64,000 bases of DNA from Snodgrassella communis (GTDB lineage: Bacteria > Pseudomonadota > Gammaproteobacteria > Burkholderiales > Neisseriaceae). The position numbers and the translations under genes were made by a program. Below are positions 8,632-16,635 of this stretch, in pieces. Below the pieces are notes generated by a model. The model worked only from the letters and a program-made list of their open reading frames with translations, searched no databases and was not told the origin of the DNA. The number at the start of each line of letters is the position of its first letter. The stretch's first letter is position 1. Location: positions 62,001 through 126,000 of the forward strand of contig NZ_CAJZCD010000005.1 of assembly GCF_914768045.1 (NCBI RefSeq). Direction: 5' to 3'.

Positions 8632-11264
8632 GTCATTGAGGTTCCTAGTTGATTAAACGTGTAGTTGTTTAATTCTTTCATTGCTGCTACAGCGTTACCG
8701 CTCACTGTACTTGATGAGGTCTTAACTTCAAACTTTTGTATATTAACATTAACTTGCTTACTATTGTCGTTATGAGTTACTGAGCCAGCACCCGCTAGTT
8801 GGTTTTGGGCAACACCTTTAGATATCCGATTTGCGTTATACGCCATTTCCATATTAGCTGTCTGCTTAAAATAGGCATCTCGTCTAGCATGTCCGTTTTT
8901 ATATCTAGGGTCATTTTGTCGCCACCCAATGTAATTCTCTCCTAAAATATCATTCCCTTTTTCATATGCTATATCAGGGTTGTTCAAAAATTCCTTTTTG
9001 GTTTTGGAGTACGCTGAATTGCTGGATATTTCGGATAACATAAATTCAACCATTGTATCCAGTGATTCTTTTGATTTGGTCATTTCCCCATTTTTATACA
9101 ATCCTTTAGAAGTTAATAAGGCAAGCAGTTTTTTTGCTCGACTACCTTGCCAAGAAATGAGCCCAACATTCATTGCTCCATTTTTCGGGTCGGTATGCGA
9201 GCCAAACAGCAAATCTGGATTAAATGAGTTTTCTCGACCAATCTCCGCTGTCATTATTCTCGCTTGCTGTACTGACATCCCATGCTCCCGCAGAGAGGCG
9301 TAAACTTGCTGGGCATAGTTCATATTCACTTTTGCTTGTGAAGCATTGGCAGCTTTTCTTTGGATCGTTGCCTCTGATGATTGCATACGTGCTATAACCG
9401 GCTTGATTTTCCCAGACTTTATTGCTGTAAAGTAAGCATCTGCAGGAGCTGCTGTGTTGCCTCTCTTATTTTGTTGAACATAATCTGATACCCAATATTC
9501 ACCATTCCAAATGGCTACATGCCCGTACGGATGCCCAGGTATAGGAGGTATAGACATAACATCACCTATTTGCGGCGCATAATTTTCGCTATAAGCAACC
9601 TCCTGAAATTTACCTGTTTTAAGTAAGTTGCCTGCGACATCCTTGCCATGCCCCCAAGCTTTAATTCCTTGCGCGCGCAAGGCATTGTTAACATACAAGC
9701 CACAATTACTTGTGCTTTTAGCTTCCGCGTGCTTAGTAGCGTAGTCTGCGGCTGCCTGCGCCTTGTTTGCCCCGCTTGTTCTGACAGGCAAATTAGCATC
9801 AACAGGCTTCTCAATACCATTCTGCTCGTAGTAGTCCTTACCGCCATGCATTAATCTGTACGCGCTTTCACCAATAAAATCGGCAATATCTTCCTTTTTC
9901 TCGCCAGTTGCATCGGCAATAATACCTGTGGCGATATCGGAATAAGTGCCAATCATCTCTTTAGCCTGTTTTGCAGCACCGTCATAGTCGCCTCGGACTA
10001 ATTTGCCGATAATTTCAGCATAGCCTTTCAGTGTGGGCATAAAGTTGTTTGATATAGCTGAGCACAGGTTACTGAAAGCAGTACGCAAGGTATCAACAGA
10101 CATTTTTGAATCTTTGATGCCGGCTACAAATGACGACCAGTCAAACAGGGATTTGCCTCCCTCCGACCATGTTTTGTAATCGTCATAAAGTAAAACAAAA
10201 GCAGCACCCAAAGCGGTAATGGCAAGCGTAACTGGGCTGATGGCTGCGCCCAATAATCCAAACACGCGGATTAGCGGTGTAAATGGCGCGATAAAACCCA
10301 GTAATGCACGCCCAGCACTCAGCAAGGTAGGGATTAATAGCATCCCGATAACCACGGCTGCGACTTTAAATACGGCGGTAACTACTTTCTCGTGCTTTTG
10401 CAGGAATTCAAAGAAACCATTTACTACTTTAATTAAGCTGATCAGTATCGGTGTTAGGGCGTCGCCTATCATCTGCTTCATGCTTTGCCAGTGTGCATTT
10501 AGTATTGCCTGCTGCTTGGTTAGCTCTTTGCTGCGGGCGATTGCTTTGGCATCGGAATGATACATCTGTTTCTGGATATCTAGAATTTCCTGTAATTCTT
10601 TGCGTCCAGAAACTAATGCATTGATGGTGCCATCATCAAAGCCCATCTTTTTGCCGATTGTATAGGCTTGGTCTCTGGGCATTTTCTGGAACGCATCAGC
10701 CAAATCAAGCATGACATCGTCTAGCTGGCGAACCTTGCCGGCATTGTCTACAACATTAACGCCTAATGCATTAAAGTATGGCAACATGCTGGCATCACCA
10801 AACATAACCAGTCCATTCATGGCCTGCTTAATGCCGGTTAAAGATGCTGTCATACCCTCAGCCGACCCGCCAAAAGCACCGGCTGCATTGCGCCAGTCGG
10901 TAATGCTTCTGGTGTTCATGCCTAGCTGTCCAGACAGCTTCGATACTTCCATATTGGCGCGGGCGGCATCGTTAGCCAGTTTAAACAACCCTGTTGAGCC
11001 GATAATGATGGCAAAAAAGCCTGTCAGCTCCTTTGTTACTTTGGCAATTGCTTCTCCAAATTTAGCAGTCTGCTCAATGGCATTATGCTGTTTTTTGGCT
11101 AGCTCATCATTCGCTTTTTCGGACTTTTTGGACGCTTTTTCGGTGTCGGTTAGGGACTTTTCAAGCTCCTTGTTTTTCTTTACCGCTTTCTCTGCTTCTG
11201 TTGCGAATTTAGAGGCGTCAAACCCCAGCTCGATAAGCATCTGCTCAACTACATTCGTTGCCAT
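8628..11264 (-). CDS. Tape measure protein with two cell-wall hydrolase domains
   Basis: 878 aa. Residues 20-70 are Lys/Glu-rich coiled coil and about 285-360 hold hydrophobic segments, as in tape measures that line the tube and meet the inner membrane. Around 500-610 there is a CHAP/NlpC-like amidase: Cys about 519 in TSNCGLYVNNAL and His about 580 in GHPYGHVAIWNGEYWVSDY. Around 645-790 lies a phage tail lysozyme (lysozyme2 type) with MTAEIGRENSFNPDLLFG, the Glu in EIGRE (about 674) being the likely catalytic acid, and GLISWQGSRAKKLL. It is transcribed after the frameshifting chaperone, whose -1 product ends 20 bases inside it. Confidence 0.93.
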   Translation of the reverse strand: MATNVVEQMLIELGFDASKFATEAEKAVKKNKELEKSLTDTEKASKKSEKANDELAKKQHNAIEQTAKFGEAIAKVTKELTGFFAIIIGSTGLFKLANDAARANMEVSKLSGQLGMNTRSITDWRNAAGAFGGSAEGMTASLTGIKQAMNGLVMFGDASMLPYFNALGVNVVDNAGKVRQLDDVMLDLADAFQKMPRDQAYTIGKKMGFDDGTINALVSGRKELQEILDIQKQMYHSDAKAIARSKELTKQQAILNAHWQSMKQMIGDALTPILISLIKVVNGFFEFLQKHEKVVTAVFKVAAVVIGMLLIPTLLSAGRALLGFIAPFTPLIRVFGLLGAAISPVTLAITALGAAFVLLYDDYKTWSEGGKSLFDWSSFVAGIKDSKMSVDTLRTAFSNLCSAISNNFMPTLKGYAEIIGKLVRGDYDGAAKQAKEMIGTYSDIATGIIADATGEKKEDIADFIGESAYRLMHGGKDYYEQNGIEKPVDANLPVRTSGANKAQAAADYATKHAEAKSTSNCGLYVNNALRAQGIKAWGHGKDVAGNLLKTGKFQEVAYSENYAPQIGDVMSIPPIPGHPYGHVAIWNGEYWVSDYVQQNKRGNTAAPADAYFTAIKSGKIKPVIARMQSSEATIQRKAANASQAKVNMNYAQQVYASLREHGMSVQQARIMTAEIGRENSFNPDLLFGSHTDPKNGAMNVGLISWQGSRAKKLLALLTSKGLYKNGEMTKSKESLDTMVEFMLSEISSNSAYSKTKKEFLNNPDIAYEKGNDILGENYIGWRQNDPRYKNGHARRDAYFKQTANMEMAYNANRISKGVAQNQLAGAGSVTHNDNSKQVNVNIQKFEVKTSSSTVSGNAVAAMKELNNYTFNQLGTSMT

Positions 11265-11876
11265 ATTTCTGTACCAGTTGTTTGTTGTATTCGGTAACCT
11301 GATGCACTTCCAGAATGTTTAGTGCGTCTTCAAGGCTTAATACGGTGTCCAGTTCAATATAAGAAGCCAGCCCGGACATGATGACCTGACTGGCTATATT
11401 TGATACGTTGACTGTTCTGGCTAATACGCCATCCCTGAATGGCAGCCCCGCCGCTATTTGCTCATATCTGGGGAACTGCCGTCGGTTAAAAAATCCAGAT
11501 GCAGGATTAAGGCTTCTTTGCGCAGGGTGAACAATGTTTTTAAGTCTTCGATGTCGCCACCATCATCATTCAACACCAGCTCACGAGGTACGCCACCTGA
11601 CGGGATAATCTCAATACAGGTTAGTAATTCATTCATCAGCTCGTTGCCGATAACTGGGTCGATATTACCCAAAGCCTGCAATGCGAATCTGGCCATACCT
11701 AACATGCCCTCGCTTGGGTCTATGGCTCCTGGGCTATCAATACCGCTCTTGGCTAGTGCAAATAATGCCTGTTGCGCCCATCTGTCTGCCTGAAGTAAGG
11801 GCATTTCGGTAATCTGGAATGTTTTGCCTGCGTCACGGCCTGAATCGATTGTGACTACTTTAGTTTTGCGTGCCAT
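11245..11876 (-). CDS. Tail assembly chaperone, long form by -1 frameshift
   Basis: The zero frame (11,876-11,454) contains the perfect slippery heptamer T_TTT_TTA in phase at 11,493-11,487 (codons GAT TTT TTA). After a -1 slip the frame stays open for 80 codons, beginning NRRQFPRYEQIAAGLPFRDG and ending at a TGA at 11,245-11,247, inside the tape-measure start. The fusion would be about 210 aa. Such G/GT-type pairs are the rule just upstream of tape measures in long-tailed phages; the long form binds the tape measure and recruits tail-tube subunits. The extension has no good start of its own. Confidence 0.75.
11454..11876 (-). CDS. Tail assembly chaperone, short form
   Basis: 140 aa, the unshifted product (MARKTKVVTIDSGRDAGKTF to SSPDMSK). 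It has the conserved ITEMPLLQADRWAQQALFAL helix and the TLFTLRKEALILHLDFL helix of tail chaperones in this phage group. It lies between the tube gene and the tape measure, with its ATG sharing one base with the end of the tube gene frame (overlap at 11,876). It keeps tape measure and tube subunits soluble during assembly; the ratio to the long form would be set by frameshift efficiency. Confidence 0.85.
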   Translation of the reverse strand: MARKTKVVTIDSGRDAGKTFQITEMPLLQADRWAQQALFALAKSGIDSPGAIDPSEGMLGMARFALQALGNIDPVIGNELMNELLTCIEIIPSGGVPRELVLNDDGGDIEDLKTLFTLRKEALILHLDFLTDGSSPDMSK

Positions 11877-12325
11877 TAGTTAATATCCTCTCCACCATTT
11901 AAAACTAATCTGAATTTGTACTGATTACCCGCCAGCAGTTTTTGCCCTGATACGCCACCGCTTAGGCTGATTAATGCGCCTGTGGCACTGTAGCGTTTCT
12001 TTACTGCTTTAATTTCCACAACGATGTCAATCGGGCGCGTTTCCATGTTGGCATTAAAATCCTTACGGATATTTTCCAGAATAGCGATGGATGGGCTATT
12101 GGCTTCAAGATGCAGCGTCCATTCAACTTCATGCGGGGTGTAGCCGATTGATTGCTGCCCATCGACGCCCATGCGAGATTCGCCGATGTTGGCGTCACCA
12201 AATCCCCATGCATTATCAGCCTGAAAGCCTTTTAGGGTTATGTAATTGTCGTAAACTCCTTGGCAGCGCAGCATTAACACGGAATTGGCTGCGGTGATTG
12301 TTAACGGATTATGTCCCATTGGCAT
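11876..12325 (-). CDS. Tail tube protein, DUF3277-like
   Basis: 149 aa. Start ATG 12,325 has AAAGGA upstream. The sequence HNPLTITAANSVLMLRCQGV, then NAWGFGDANIGESRMGVDGQ and the C-terminal LLAGNQYKFRLVLNGGEDIN are typical of the small tube proteins that follow a DUF3383 sheath. It should polymerise into the inner tube. Between sheath and tube lies an unrelated antirepressor-like gene. Confidence 0.75.
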   Translation of the reverse strand: MPMGHNPLTITAANSVLMLRCQGVYDNYITLKGFQADNAWGFGDANIGESRMGVDGQQSIGYTPHEVEWTLHLEANSPSIAILENIRKDFNANMETRPIDIVVEIKAVKKRYSATGALISLSGGVSGQKLLAGNQYKFRLVLNGGEDIN

Positions 12326-12342
12326 GATTTATATCCTTTTGC

Positions 12343-12861
12343 TTAAGCTGTTTGTTTGAAAAGGTCGAGCTGGTTAATTGCCGCCAGTTGCATTTCAAGT
12401 TGGCGTTTTTCTAGTTTGCGCTGATATAAGGCTTTACCTGCTGCGCTGCCACGCGCCTCAGATTCAGCCTGCCGCTTTTTTAGCAGCTCCATTTCCTGCA
12501 AGATTTTTTCACGATTGACAATGCCGGTAGTCCAGTACTGCCACAGCACGTCGTCGCATTCTTCCTGATAACGAATGATGGTTTGCTTTTTGTGCGGCGC
12601 AACTTTGTCGGGGTTAATAGTCATCATCCAACCAAAGAGTTTTCTCAATGGCAAACACAGCATTTTGTAGTTTTTGCCGTCTTTCCCAGTTGTTGCGATC
12701 TCCACAACAACTGAAATAAATCTTTGTTTTATCTTCGCAAATTGACTAGCCCAGTTCAATCCCATACCATCAACCACTGTGCGCATGGCTACATAAGGGT
12801 CACCATTGTGGTTAATCACCATGATTTCTGAGCCAAGAAAATTTACATTTAAATATTCCAT
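12343..12861 (-). CDS. P22-type antirepressor N-terminal domain protein
   Basis: 172 aa. Residues 1-115 match the P22_AR_N domain: VNFLGSEIMVINHNGDPYVA, MRTVVDGMGLNWASQFAKIK, and LCLPLRKLFGWMMTINPDKV followed by YQEECDDVLWQYWTTG. The rest is a charged helix (EKILQEMELLKKRQAESEAR). P22 Ant binds and inactivates c2-type repressors. Here the gene sits in the late structural operon between sheath and tube, preceded by its own hairpin (12,889-12,907) and CCGGAG ribosome binding site. A late-expressed antirepressor or a xenogeneic sensor of other prophages' repressors is possible. Confidence 0.85.
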   Translation of the reverse strand: MEYLNVNFLGSEIMVINHNGDPYVAMRTVVDGMGLNWASQFAKIKQRFISVVVEIATTGKDGKNYKMLCLPLRKLFGWMMTINPDKVAPHKKQTIIRYQEECDDVLWQYWTTGIVNREKILQEMELLKKRQAESEARGSAAGKALYQRKLEKRQLEMQLAAINQLDLFKQTA

Positions 12862-12888
12862 ATATATCTCCGGAGGGATAAATAAAAA

Positions 12889-12907
12889 CCCGTACAGTTT
12901 GCACGGG
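12889..12907 (-). terminator. Stem-loop before antirepressor-like gene
   Basis: CCCGT and ACGGG arms; on the minus strand the stem is followed by TTTTTATTTATCCCTCCGG and the ATG at 12,861. It follows the sheath stop (12,952) and could reduce read-through into the antirepressor-like gene. Same hairpin plus T-tract plus ribosome-binding-site design as elsewhere. Confidence 0.6.
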
Positions 12908-12951
12908 CTTTTAGGGTGTTTTTGAGGAAGTTCCCCAATTTGAATTAAGGG

Positions 12952-14418
12952 TTATTGCACGTTGATGGAAGCCAGATTGACGGTATGAACACTGCCGCCG
13001 TCGGTGTACCAAAGCTTTAATGGCAAAGAACCGCGATTGCCGCGCACCTGTGCCGTGGCCTGTTGAATCAGTAAGCAATAGCCAGTTGTTTCAATCTGGC
13101 GCGCAGCATCAAAACCTGCCTCATAATTAATCTGCGCCTTTTGCGCCTCAGACAGGTTTACACCACGTTGAATGCCACCAAAGTTAATCATTTCTTTAAT
13201 CGGGTCTTCGGCAGCAGCGCGGTGAATGGCGACACCCTCTGGGTTGTATGGAATAGCCTTGTAACTAATCAGCATGTTCATAAAGGCCAATTGCAATTGG
13301 GCGTTGAAGTAAACCTGATTCAGGTAAGTATCTACCCAAGCAAAATCGCCGCTTACTCTGGTATTGCGGAAGAAGATAAAGCGATCGTTTGCTGTAGCCC
13401 ATGCGCCGTAATAGGCGTAACCATTGCTTTCCAGTGCTGTTACGTCCTTTAATGCGGTAATGGAAGCAGCGATGCCGCTCTGGCGTTTAAACTCCATAGT
13501 GGCACGGCCGTTCATTTCGCTAAAATTAATTGAAGCAGCGTAGCCACAAGCCAAGCCGGCCTGTTCCAGTGTGCCGTAAATCGCTGTAGTTCCGGAGATA
13601 GCGTTTTCTTTCAACCAGGAGGCAAAGCAGTTGGTGTTGTTGGCAATCAGTGCGGTTGGTTCCTGTGCATAGTACACAAACCAGTAGCGTGAATTCTGCT
13701 TGCTGTTCCACTTGGCAAGGGCTTTCTGGGCATCAAGGCCAAACGTATTACCAATAGTGGTAATGACAGCATAATTCAGGGTGTAGCCTGATACCCGTTC
13801 CATAACTGAATCAGGACTGTCTGCTAGTGTGGCATTGTCTGCAATTGCGCCGGTGCTTTCGGTAAGCTTTAATGCCTCTGCTGCTGCGCCTGTAGCAAAT
13901 GAAATGGCTGAATTAGCCCCTTTGCTGCGGGAGCTGATAATAAAAGCCTGTAACTGGGTATCAAAGGTTACGTCATGAGTTAATGCGCTGCTGATTTTTA
14001 CTGCGGCATCGCTAAAACTGGTAACGCCGGTTAAATCCACTGTGGCACTTACTGCCGTGCCGTCAATGGTTAAAGCCAGTTCGCCTTTTACGGTTTGCAA
14101 TTCGTCCAACTGCATTGTCTTGACACTAGCACCGATTAATCGTGCGCTTGTATCTTCTTTGTTGTAACGGGCAATAAACAAGGCTGACGGCTTAATGGTT
14201 GAGCCAGCATAACCATCAAAATAGCACTGAGCAAATTTATACTGGTCGCTTTTATAGCCGTATACACTGCCTACATCTGCCGCACTGGCATACTGGTTAA
14301 TCGGATAAATACTGTTGTCGGTTAAAACAACTGTATTTAAGCTCAAGGCTGTGCCGCCAGCACTGATAACCGCTGGGTTAACGCGTACTATATTACTTGC
14401 TGGAATAGACGGTAACAT
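12952..14418 (-). CDS. Tail sheath protein, DUF3383 family
   Basis: 488 aa, expected length. Matches the DUF3383 pattern: SNIVRVNPAVISAGGTALSL, YASAADVGSVYGYKSDQYKF, FDGYAGSTIKPSALFIARYN, and the C-terminal domain with GGIQRGVNLSEAQKAQINYE and GFDAARQIETTGYCL. It forms the contractile sheath, so the particle is a myovirus. The hairpin at 12,889 follows its stop. Confidence 0.92.
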   Translation of the reverse strand: MLPSIPASNIVRVNPAVISAGGTALSLNTVVLTDNSIYPINQYASAADVGSVYGYKSDQYKFAQCYFDGYAGSTIKPSALFIARYNKEDTSARLIGASVKTMQLDELQTVKGELALTIDGTAVSATVDLTGVTSFSDAAVKISSALTHDVTFDTQLQAFIISSRSKGANSAISFATGAAAEALKLTESTGAIADNATLADSPDSVMERVSGYTLNYAVITTIGNTFGLDAQKALAKWNSKQNSRYWFVYYAQEPTALIANNTNCFASWLKENAISGTTAIYGTLEQAGLACGYAASINFSEMNGRATMEFKRQSGIAASITALKDVTALESNGYAYYGAWATANDRFIFFRNTRVSGDFAWVDTYLNQVYFNAQLQLAFMNMLISYKAIPYNPEGVAIHRAAAEDPIKEMINFGGIQRGVNLSEAQKAQINYEAGFDAARQIETTGYCLLIQQATAQVRGNRGSLPLKLWYTDGGSVHTVNLASINVQ

Positions 14419-14426
14419 AATGTTTC

Positions 14427-14915
14427 CTATGGGTTTAATAAATTAATAACTGGCATATCCAGATAGGTCTGTTCATGCTCAAATTCAGGGTTGTATTGCA
14501 GGGTTAATTCAACCATCCACCGCTGTTCATATCTTGATTGCTCATTAATAAAGGTCATTTGCATTGGGTCTTTAGCGTAAAGCGGCTGGCAGGAGGAAAG
14601 ACGGGCGGTGGTATAGTGGTTCTTCCACAGGTTGCATAGCTTTCGCGCCCTATCTCCCGACTCTTCGCCGTAGAAATCTATCTGCATGGTGATTTCTACT
14701 GATTGCTGGACGACTGCTTTGTCTTCGACTGGTTCGTAATAGTTGGCAGCAACATCAAGGCTATGCTCAAATAAGATAGTCATCACAATGGCGTTATTCG
14801 GTAGCGGCGCATCATTCTGATAACCCTGAATAACTGAGCTTGGCAGGCAAGAAAAAAGCCCGAGCAAATAAGCCCGGACTTCTCGGTAAATCTGGTTATG
14901 TGTCACTGTCGCCAT
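14427..14915 (-). CDS. Neck terminator-like protein (LIC_12616 type)
   Basis: 162 aa from ATG 14,915 (MATVTHNQIYREVRAYLLGL), chosen because AAGGTG lies upstream; the longer frame to 14,933 lies in the previous gene. LPNNAIVMTILFEHSLDVAA and VEITMQIDFYGEESGDRARK are typical of the tail-terminator/neck proteins between the head-tail connectors and the sheath. It probably caps the tail at the neck. The start overlaps the preceding gene by 13 bases. Confidence 0.75.
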   Translation of the reverse strand: MATVTHNQIYREVRAYLLGLFSCLPSSVIQGYQNDAPLPNNAIVMTILFEHSLDVAANYYEPVEDKAVVQQSVEITMQIDFYGEESGDRARKLCNLWKNHYTTARLSSCQPLYAKDPMQMTFINEQSRYEQRWMVELTLQYNPEFEHEQTYLDMPVINLLNP

Positions 14916-15283
14916 AGCAGCACCTTGCACCACGTCGCATACGATTCAACCACTTGTTTAACCACCCAATCAGATGGCTCATCCTCTCCATAAGCCGTAA
15001 ACATAACGTGTTCAGCACCTTTGCCTTGCGAACGTCTTATCGCTGATATCTGCCCTGTTATGTAGGCATACATAAACTGCCCTTGCTGATTAATCAGATT
15101 AAGGTGTTCAAGGTCGGCAGTTGATATGCTTTGTGGCTGTATGGTGATTGGTTGTTCGGTAAAACTAGGGACAACCTTGCCGGAATCGTCCACGTCTGAG
15201 CCGGTGCTAATCTTTAACACAGCCTGCCGGTTCGGATTAACGCCAGCAATAATACTATTAGCCATTCCTCTAAGATTCATCAT
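14903..15283 (-). CDS. Phage neck-region hypothetical protein
   Basis: 126 aa from ATG 15,283 (MMNLRGMANSIIAGVNPNRQ); GGAGG nine bases upstream supports this over the longer frame, which is a shadow of the preceding gene. It contains VPSFTEQPITIQPQSISTAD followed by HLNLINQQGQFMYAYI, a beta-rich fold common in head-tail joining proteins of this cluster. It lies between the connector-like gene and the neck terminator. The exact role is unknown. Confidence 0.65.
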   Translation of the reverse strand: MMNLRGMANSIIAGVNPNRQAVLKISTGSDVDDSGKVVPSFTEQPITIQPQSISTADLEHLNLINQQGQFMYAYITGQISAIRRSQGKGAEHVMFTAYGEDEPSDWVVKQVVESYATWCKVLLWRQ

Positions 15284-15851
15284 CGCCTGATACCTCCACA
15301 CCGATTGCGCGCGCCATCTGCATGGTGTCGCGTAAAGGGGCATCGCTCCCTTTCTTGGCAATTGTTGATTTCGAATTGGGCGGGTCTTTCCATGTATTTA
15401 TCGACTCAACTAAATCACCTTTAATCATTTCGCCGGTTAGCCTCAATGCTTTCGCTGCACTGTTTTGTTCAAGCAATTTGGGTGCACCATTCATCCACTT
15501 AGCTTTGTTTTGCCGGATAGTGGTACGAAAAAATGGGCGCGCGGGAATGTTGATTGTATGCGCTGGCACTGTATGCGTAGTAGCAAAATTAGCCTTGTTT
15601 CGCTTGACAAAACGACCATTACGCCGGAAATCGCCTGTTTTTTCATTAATCAGCCGGTAGATGGTTACTTGATGCTCTGGCACATGCACCTGTGCACCAT
15701 ACTCATTCCAGTAAGCTACTTGTGCGACATATAACGGTTCCCCGTCTGCTTTCGCATAGGTTGCTTTCTCAAATATTCCTACGCGCACCTTTTTGCCATT
15801 ACAGGCTGCATATTTTCGTAGTGCATCAGCCAAGCTACCTGTCTTCTTCAT
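15270..15851 (-). CDS. Head-tail connector-like protein (gp10/gpZ type)
   Basis: 193 aa from ATG 15,851 (MKKTGSLADALRKYAACNGK) with AGGAGA upstream. It shows VRVGIFEKATY followed by YVAQVAYWNEYGAQVHVPEH, PARPFFRTTIRQNKAKW, and the C-terminal SDAPLRDTMQMARAIGVEV. The pattern (x)VGIF..., AxxNEYG, PxRPFFR and PLxDTxxM is that of HK97 gp10 / virion morphogenesis connector proteins that complete the neck. Start is one base after the DUF4054 stop. Confidence 0.75.
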   Translation of the reverse strand: MKKTGSLADALRKYAACNGKKVRVGIFEKATYAKADGEPLYVAQVAYWNEYGAQVHVPEHQVTIYRLINEKTGDFRRNGRFVKRNKANFATTHTVPAHTINIPARPFFRTTIRQNKAKWMNGAPKLLEQNSAAKALRLTGEMIKGDLVESINTWKDPPNSKSTIAKKGSDAPLRDTMQMARAIGVEVSGDDES

Positions 15852-15852
15852 G

Positions 15853-16260
15853 CTATCTCCTGACTGGCATGGCAATGTTGGTGACGACGTATAGGAACGA
15901 GCGGTATTTGGCCGTTAATGCCCAATACTTAGCCCCGTACGGCGTCTGCTGATACCATTTATCCGACAGCGTTGCTTGTCCATTGTCCAATGACACAGAA
16001 ACACTACCCTCAGACGCACTTGCAACCCGACCAACCGCTTCATTCCCACCATCAATGCGCTGCTGTAATACTGCAAAATGCGCCACTAGCAGGAATAATA
16101 AAACCTCGCGCTCGGCAAGGCTTTTAACGCAGCTTTGTTCGGTGTTATTAAGCAGCATAGTGGCTTCAACAAAATACATACTTAATTGCGCATCTGTGGC
16201 CTTAAGGCTTGGGTAGATATCCCTGAATTTATTAACATTAAACTCAACAACGCCACTCAT
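15853..16260 (-). CDS. Head-tail adaptor, DUF4054 family
   Basis: 135 aa. The helical N-terminus (FNVNKFRDIYPSLKATDAQL) and the later segments LFLLVAHFAVLQQR, GRVASASEGSVSVSLDNG and KWYQQTPYGAKYWALTAKYR are diagnostic of DUF4054, the adaptor that binds under the portal (gp6/gp15-like). It lies first in the neck block after the head genes. Confidence 0.88.
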   Translation of the reverse strand: MSGVVEFNVNKFRDIYPSLKATDAQLSMYFVEATMLLNNTEQSCVKSLAEREVLLFLLVAHFAVLQQRIDGGNEAVGRVASASEGSVSVSLDNGQATLSDKWYQQTPYGAKYWALTAKYRSFLYVVTNIAMPVRR

Positions 16261-16269
16261 AGATGCACC

Positions 16270-16581
16270 TTATTTCACTTCGTCGTTTTTCGGCTGTTCC
16301 AGTGGCTCGGTTCCAGACTTAGTTTTAGTTTTTTCGCCCGCCTCGGCTTTGACATCCTTTTTATTTGAATGTGCAAACACAAAGCCATTTTTGACTAAAT
16401 CGCGGTCTTTATTTTCTTTCAGCCACGCCGCCCATAAATCAGCCGGCACATCTTCTGTAATGCCGTGCCCGCCTATTACAACAGATGAGTTATATCCCTT
16501 AATAACATGAGAGACATCCCCCACTTGCATAAAAAAACCATTTGGCAACTTGCAGCCGATTGCAACAGTTTGATTGCTCAT
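16270..16581 (-). CDS. Small phage head-region protein
   Basis: 103 aa. The N-terminal 60 residues (AIGCKLPNGFFMQVGDVSHV then VVIGGHGITEDVPADLWAAW) form a compact beta-rich segment; the tail is lysine-rich and probably disordered (KKDVKAEAGEKTKTKSGTEP). It lies between major capsid and the DUF4054 adaptor, where many phages keep a head decoration or accessory gene, but no family is claimed. A hairpin (16,601-16,616) and TTGGGAG precede it. Confidence 0.7.
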   Translation of the reverse strand: MSNQTVAIGCKLPNGFFMQVGDVSHVIKGYNSSVVIGGHGITEDVPADLWAAWLKENKDRDLVKNGFVFAHSNKKDVKAEAGEKTKTKSGTEPLEQPKNDEVK

Positions 16582-16600
16582 TTTAAACTCCCAAAATAAA

Positions 16601-16616
16601 ACCGCCCGGGGGCGGT
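16601..16616 (-). terminator. Stem-loop between capsid gene and next gene
   Basis: ACCGCC and GGCGGT arms with a four-base loop, followed on the minus strand by TTTTATTTTGGGAG and the ATG at 16,581. It may partly terminate after the highly expressed capsid gene. Confidence 0.65.
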
Positions 16617-16635
16617 TATGTATGACAAATAATGC

